Below, piece by piece: positions 60,780-64,000 of a stretch of 64,000 nt of DNA; the first letter of the stretch is position 1; each line of letters opens with the position of its first letter. Source of the DNA: Litorivicinus sp. (GTDB taxonomy: Bacteria; Pseudomonadota; Gammaproteobacteria; Pseudomonadales; Litorivicinaceae); NCBI GenBank assembly GCA_028339155.1, contig JAOLBK010000010.1, positions 32,408-96,407 on the forward strand, read 5' to 3'. Made by a program: the position numbers and the translations under genes. The notes beneath the pieces were generated by a model, which ran no database searches, was not told the DNA's origin, and saw only the letters and a program-made list of their open reading frames with translations.

Positions 60780-61310
60780 ATGAAAGGTTCTACGAGCCTG
60801 GATCCTTCAGAGTGGATTTCGGGGTTACTGCAAACGTGTGTTGCTGATGGAGCCACTGCTTTTGATTTGGCGTGTGGGTCGGGCAGACACAGTGTGTTGT
60901 GTCGAGATTTGAAATTTAAGGTAACCGCGTTTGATCGAAATTCTGATTTAAAAGTTAATTTTGAGAACTTAGGTATCCCATTTGAGTGTGTAGATCTAGA
61001 AAGTGGCGTTTGGCCGCTTACTGGGAAGAAAACAGATGTAGTGATTGTTTCAAATTATCTCTACCGTCCGCGACTTCTTGAGATTTTTTCGCTAGTCGCC
61101 AATGATGGATTCCTAATCTACGAGACCTTTGGGATCGGAAATCAACGTTATGGTAAGCCAAGTAATCCTGATTACCTGCTGGAACCGGGTGAGCTGGTTG
61201 AACTGCTTCCATCTGGATTTAAAATCCTTGATGAGTTTTTTGGCGAGACGATAAATCCTTCACCAGCTATTCGCGCCCGGCTTTTCGCCAGACGGGATGG
61301 AAGCTTATGA
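60780..61310 (+). CDS. Small class I SAM-dependent methyltransferase
   Basis: 176 residues from ATG 60780 (TTG 60771 also in frame). Motif I AFDLACGSGRHSVLC binds S-adenosylmethionine, motif II ends VTAFDRN, and DVVIVSNYLYRPRLLEIF followed by LIYETFGIGNQRYGKP resembles motif IV of tellurite-resistance TehB-like methyltransferases. The substrate is unknown. It overlaps the MFS gene by 14 bases. Confidence 0.8.
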   Translation: MKGSTSLDPSEWISGLLQTCVADGATAFDLACGSGRHSVLCRDLKFKVTAFDRNSDLKVNFENLGIPFECVDLESGVWPLTGKKTDVVIVSNYLYRPRLLEIFSLVANDGFLIYETFGIGNQRYGKPSNPDYLLEPGELVELLPSGFKILDEFFGETINPSPAIRARLFARRDGSL

Positions 61311-62559
61311 GTACGTATTAATGGCCGGTAAATTTGTTTTCCCAGGATATCTAATGTCTCGGGCCACCATCGGTGTGGCGAACACAATGCTGACAGTATC
61401 ACTTGGTTGGCACCTCTATGAGGAAACTGGCGATGCTTGGAGCCTTGCATTGGTTGGCTTGATGCAAATTTTGCCGGTCTATTTATTCTTTTTTGTATCT
61501 GGTTATGTAATTGACAATGTGCCTCGGCGATTGGTGGTTCGTGCCTGTGCGTTACTTGAGTCATTAGCAATTTTTGGCATTGCTTATGTGTTTCATGAAG
61601 ATCAGCTCGAACTTGCTTGGCTTTATTGTTTTATATTTATTCATGGTATTGGCCGGGCCTTTCACGGGCCAGCTCTCCACGCAATTATTCCAAGTTTGGT
61701 TAATCGGTCATTTCTCGATCGAGCGATTGCGCTGTCATCAACAGTATGGAATGTTGCTGGGGTGATTGGCCCTGTGGTTGCTGGTATTTTGATTTTGTGG
61801 ATCGATCGCCTGATTTATCCACTTATTGCACTGATTACCTTATCTACGCTGCTTGGTTATCTGGCTCTGCCGATCATGAGGATGAAAGCTTCAAACAATC
61901 GGCGCCTAGATGAAATCCTCGCAGGTATGAAATATGTTCGGGGGCATTCTATTATTTTGGGGGGGCTAACAATTGATTTGTTAATGGTTGGCTTCGGTTC
62001 GGTTCTTGTGCTTCTACCTATTTATGCGGCGGATATTTTGAAGGTAGGTCCAGATGAGTTGGGCCTCTTGCGTGCAATGCCAGCTCTTGGAAGTATTCTA
62101 GTTGGAATATATATTGCTACTAGGCGGACGGAAATGAACCATTCTGGCAAAAAACTTTTTTGGGCTTTGATCCTGTTTGCCTTGTCAGTATTAGCTTTTT
62201 CCGTATCAAATATTCTGTGGATTTCTTTGGTTGCTCTCTTTATGTATGGGGCAGCAGATATGGTGAGCGTCAATATTAGGATGGGAATGGTTCAGGCGGC
62301 AACACCAGAAAATTTAAGAGGGCGTGTTTCGGCCGTTAACATGCTATTTATTCAAACCAGCAACGAAGCGGGAGATTTTCGCGGCGGCGCCTTTGCTGCT
62401 TCGTTTGGGGTCGTTCAGACTGCCATTATTGGAGCCTTGCTTGGGTTTGGTTTTCTTTTCTGGACTCGATGGAAATTTCCGCAACTATTTATGTTAAGCC
62501 GTATTTCTGAATTATCCGTCAAGGATTCGGGCTCGCCAAAGGACTTAGGAAATGACTGA
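61297..62559 (+). CDS. MFS exporter, EntS/DHA3-like
   Basis: 420 residues with twelve hydrophobic segments; the loop SGYVIDNVPRRLVV and NLRGRVSAVNMLF near helix 10 match the DHA3/EntS group, which exports siderophores or drugs. Start ATG 61297 lacks a clear ribosome site and probably relies on coupling to the methyltransferase; ATG 61321 is possible. Cargo unknown. Confidence 0.8.
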   Translation: MEAYEYVLMAGKFVFPGYLMSRATIGVANTMLTVSLGWHLYEETGDAWSLALVGLMQILPVYLFFFVSGYVIDNVPRRLVVRACALLESLAIFGIAYVFHEDQLELAWLYCFIFIHGIGRAFHGPALHAIIPSLVNRSFLDRAIALSSTVWNVAGVIGPVVAGILILWIDRLIYPLIALITLSTLLGYLALPIMRMKASNNRRLDEILAGMKYVRGHSIILGGLTIDLLMVGFGSVLVLLPIYAADILKVGPDELGLLRAMPALGSILVGIYIATRRTEMNHSGKKLFWALILFALSVLAFSVSNILWISLVALFMYGAADMVSVNIRMGMVQAATPENLRGRVSAVNMLFIQTSNEAGDFRGGAFAASFGVVQTAIIGALLGFGFLFWTRWKFPQLFMLSRISELSVKDSGSPKDLGND

Positions 62560-63634
62560 TGCGCTAAATTGTTTGATGCTCCCCGGAGATGGGATCGGTC
62601 CGGAAATCATTGAATCTGCGGAAACGGTCTTGCAGAGTTTGATTTCGATATATGAACTTCCTGTTCAAATTTCTCATGGAGTGATCGGATTAAAGGCACT
62701 TGCGCAGACAGGTACTACAATGCCTCCAGATGTGGAGCAGTGTATGCGGGCAGCTGACATGATTGTTCTTGGGCCGTTGGATACGATGGCTTATGTTCCC
62801 GACGAAGGCGGCATCAATGTTTCTGCTTTTTGTCGAACCGAGTTGGGAATGTTCGCAAATCTTCGTCCCTGCGTTTCGCTGAATTCTTCGGCCCTCAAAT
62901 CGATGGATCTATTAATTGTTCGCGAAGCGAGTGAAGGATTCTATGCTGATCGAAATATGTACCGCGGGTTAGGGGAAATGCAACTTACAGAGGATGTGGC
63001 TATTTCAGTACGAAAAATTACGCGCCAGCAATCTGAGCGGATTGCGCGGATCGCATTTGAGGCAGCTCGGGAGCGGCGATCTCATGTAACGGCGGTGCAC
63101 AAAGCGAATAATTTTAGAATTACTGACGGTCTGTTCCTTGAAGCTGTTCGTGCAGTAGCGACTGAGTTTCCCGATGTGATCTTGAGTGATCAATTGGTCG
63201 ACTCCATGGCCGCGCTCTTGGTGCGTCAGCCTGAAGTATTTGATGTGATTTTAACAACTAACTTATTCGGCGACATTTTGTCTGATTTGGCGAGTGAGCT
63301 TTCAGGTTCTTTGGGTATCGGTGGCGGTCTTTTAGCTGGAACACATCAGTGTGCTGCACAGGCTCAGCATGGTTCAGCCCTAGATATTGCCGGTACTGGT
63401 CGCGCAAATCCGTTATCAATTTTGCGGTCATTAGCGCTGATGCTCGAATGGATTTCCATCAATCGTGGGATAGATCAATGCAAGCATGCGTCAATCGTGC
63501 TTGAAACAGCCATTCGAACATTGGTTGTGGATCGCCTTATTCTAACGCCTGATCTTGGTGGAACTGCGTCATGCCAAGAAGTTACTTCTGCAATTTTGTC
63601 GTCTTTGAGTGAACTCCGTGAGACCTCTGAATAA
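62552..63634 (+). CDS. Isopropylmalate/isocitrate/tartrate dehydrogenase family enzyme
   Basis: 360 residues: N-terminal MLPGDGIGPEII, IVREASEGFYADRN (substrate loop; LeuB has RELTGGIYFG), VHKANNFRITDGLF with the catalytic Lys, and DVILTTNLFGDILSDLASELSGSLG with the metal Asp residues. It oxidatively decarboxylates a 2-hydroxy acid with NAD(P). Substrate-loop changes argue against true LeuB and for a tartrate-, homoisocitrate- or 3-alkylmalate-type enzyme. It overlaps the MFS gene by 8 bases and its 3' end overlaps the convergent ThDP gene by 53 bases. Confidence 0.85.
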   Translation: MTDALNCLMLPGDGIGPEIIESAETVLQSLISIYELPVQISHGVIGLKALAQTGTTMPPDVEQCMRAADMIVLGPLDTMAYVPDEGGINVSAFCRTELGMFANLRPCVSLNSSALKSMDLLIVREASEGFYADRNMYRGLGEMQLTEDVAISVRKITRQQSERIARIAFEAARERRSHVTAVHKANNFRITDGLFLEAVRAVATEFPDVILSDQLVDSMAALLVRQPEVFDVILTTNLFGDILSDLASELSGSLGIGGGLLAGTHQCAAQAQHGSALDIAGTGRANPLSILRSLALMLEWISINRGIDQCKHASIVLETAIRTLVVDRLILTPDLGGTASCQEVTSAILSSLSELRETSE

Positions 63635-64000
63635 CTGGCGAAATAGCTTTTTGCGAGATACGGATATCTAAAACCGCCGCTTGAGGCGCTCGAACAAGAG
63701 ACTCCAGAGCCTGATCGAGTTCCTCAATCGTGTTTATTTGATAATTCTCTATATTGAAACCATCTGCTATTCGAGCCAGATTGGTAAACCCAAAGTTGGC
63801 GCCATCGTCTCTTAGCCCCTCGGATCTGAGTTTGTGAAATTCAGATCCGTATCCGCCATCATTGAAGATGCAACTAATAATTGGGAGTTTATCGCGTCGA
63901 ATTGTTTCTAATTCTTGCACGTGCATCAGGAAGCTACCATCTCCATCGAACAACACAGTTGGTTCCCTTGTTGCTACTGCCACACCCATGGCAACTCGTT
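63582..64000 (-). CDS. ThDP-dependent enzyme, C-terminal part, 5' end outside window
   Basis: About 140 residues up to the window edge, frame still open. The PP-domain ThDP/Mg motif is complete: FDGDGSFLMHVQELETI to FNDGGYGSEF. After it come a typical helix-strand end and AAVLDIRI, then a tail of roughly 24 residues that lies over the 3' end of the dehydrogenase gene. It is a third ThDP enzyme of the acetolactate synthase superfamily in the window. The part that would show its specificity is missing. Confidence 0.82.
   Translation of the reverse strand, partial: RVAMGVAVATREPTVLFDGDGSFLMHVQELETIRRDKLPIISCIFNDGGYGSEFHKLRSEGLRDDGANFGFTNLARIADGFNIENYQINTIEELDQALESLVRAPQAAVLDIRISQKAISPVIQRSHGVHSKTTKLQK

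Overview
The window looks like chromosomal DNA of a free-living, probably marine, heterotrophic proteobacterium (Pseudomonadota). Support for this comes from the gene content: three tripartite tricarboxylate transporter (TTT) sets, two TRAP transporters, many Fe(II)/2-oxoglutarate dioxygenases, a complete protocatechuate 4,5-cleavage operon and an RhlE helicase. Beta- or gammaproteobacterial affiliation is a guess; no rRNA, tRNA or universal marker lies here. Genes are tightly packed, often with ATGA/GTGA stop-start overlaps. I saw no insertion sequence, phage gene, integrase or CRISPR array.

Layout. 1-6620: a 5'-truncated fused TctA-TctB permease, TctC, a hairpin terminator, an EutA-family reactivase with no ethanolamine lyase, a bicupin protein and a TauD-type dioxygenase. 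6715-8293: divergent arsC-like reductase and ornithine cyclodeaminase-family gene. 8309-14283 (minus strand): TauE-like exporter, hydantoinase B, TAXI-type TRAP receptor, fused TRAP permease, glutathione transferase. 14621-19936: aldehyde dehydrogenase, ThDP enzyme and a second fused TctA-TctB. 19937-22242: palindromic terminator, a 24-codon ORF with a perfect ribosome-binding site, a signal-less solute-binding protein and a second TctC.

22431-46921 is an aromatic-acid catabolic island. Feeder enzymes are a 3-hydroxybenzoate 4-monooxygenase-like flavoprotein, PobA (4-hydroxybenzoate 3-hydroxylase) and QuiC (3-dehydroshikimate dehydratase); all should deliver protocatechuate. LigAB opens the ring, LigC oxidises the semialdehyde, LigI opens the pyrone lactone, LigU tautomerises, LigJ hydrates and LigK cleaves to pyruvate and oxaloacetate. 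A DctPQM TRAP system and an MFS carrier probably bring substrates in. The divergent LysR gene is the only clear transcription factor in the window.

47079-58857: classical TctC-TctB-TctA with an attenuator-like hairpin after tctC, a short-chain dehydrogenase lacking the catalytic Tyr and Lys, two single-domain CHR proteins, a convergent HpcH-type aldolase, then a close series of Ldh-family dehydrogenase, D-2-hydroxyacid dehydrogenase, aldehyde dehydrogenase, ThDP enzyme and TauD dioxygenase. This resembles a pathway that takes both enantiomers of a 2-hydroxy acid to a 2-oxo acid, then to an aldehyde and an acid; the substrate is unknown. 59026-64000: RhlE helicase with six 36-bp tandem repeats, a methyltransferase, an MFS exporter, an isopropylmalate/tartrate dehydrogenase-family gene and the 3' end of a third ThDP enzyme.

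All family assignments were made by reading translated sequences; no database search was run.
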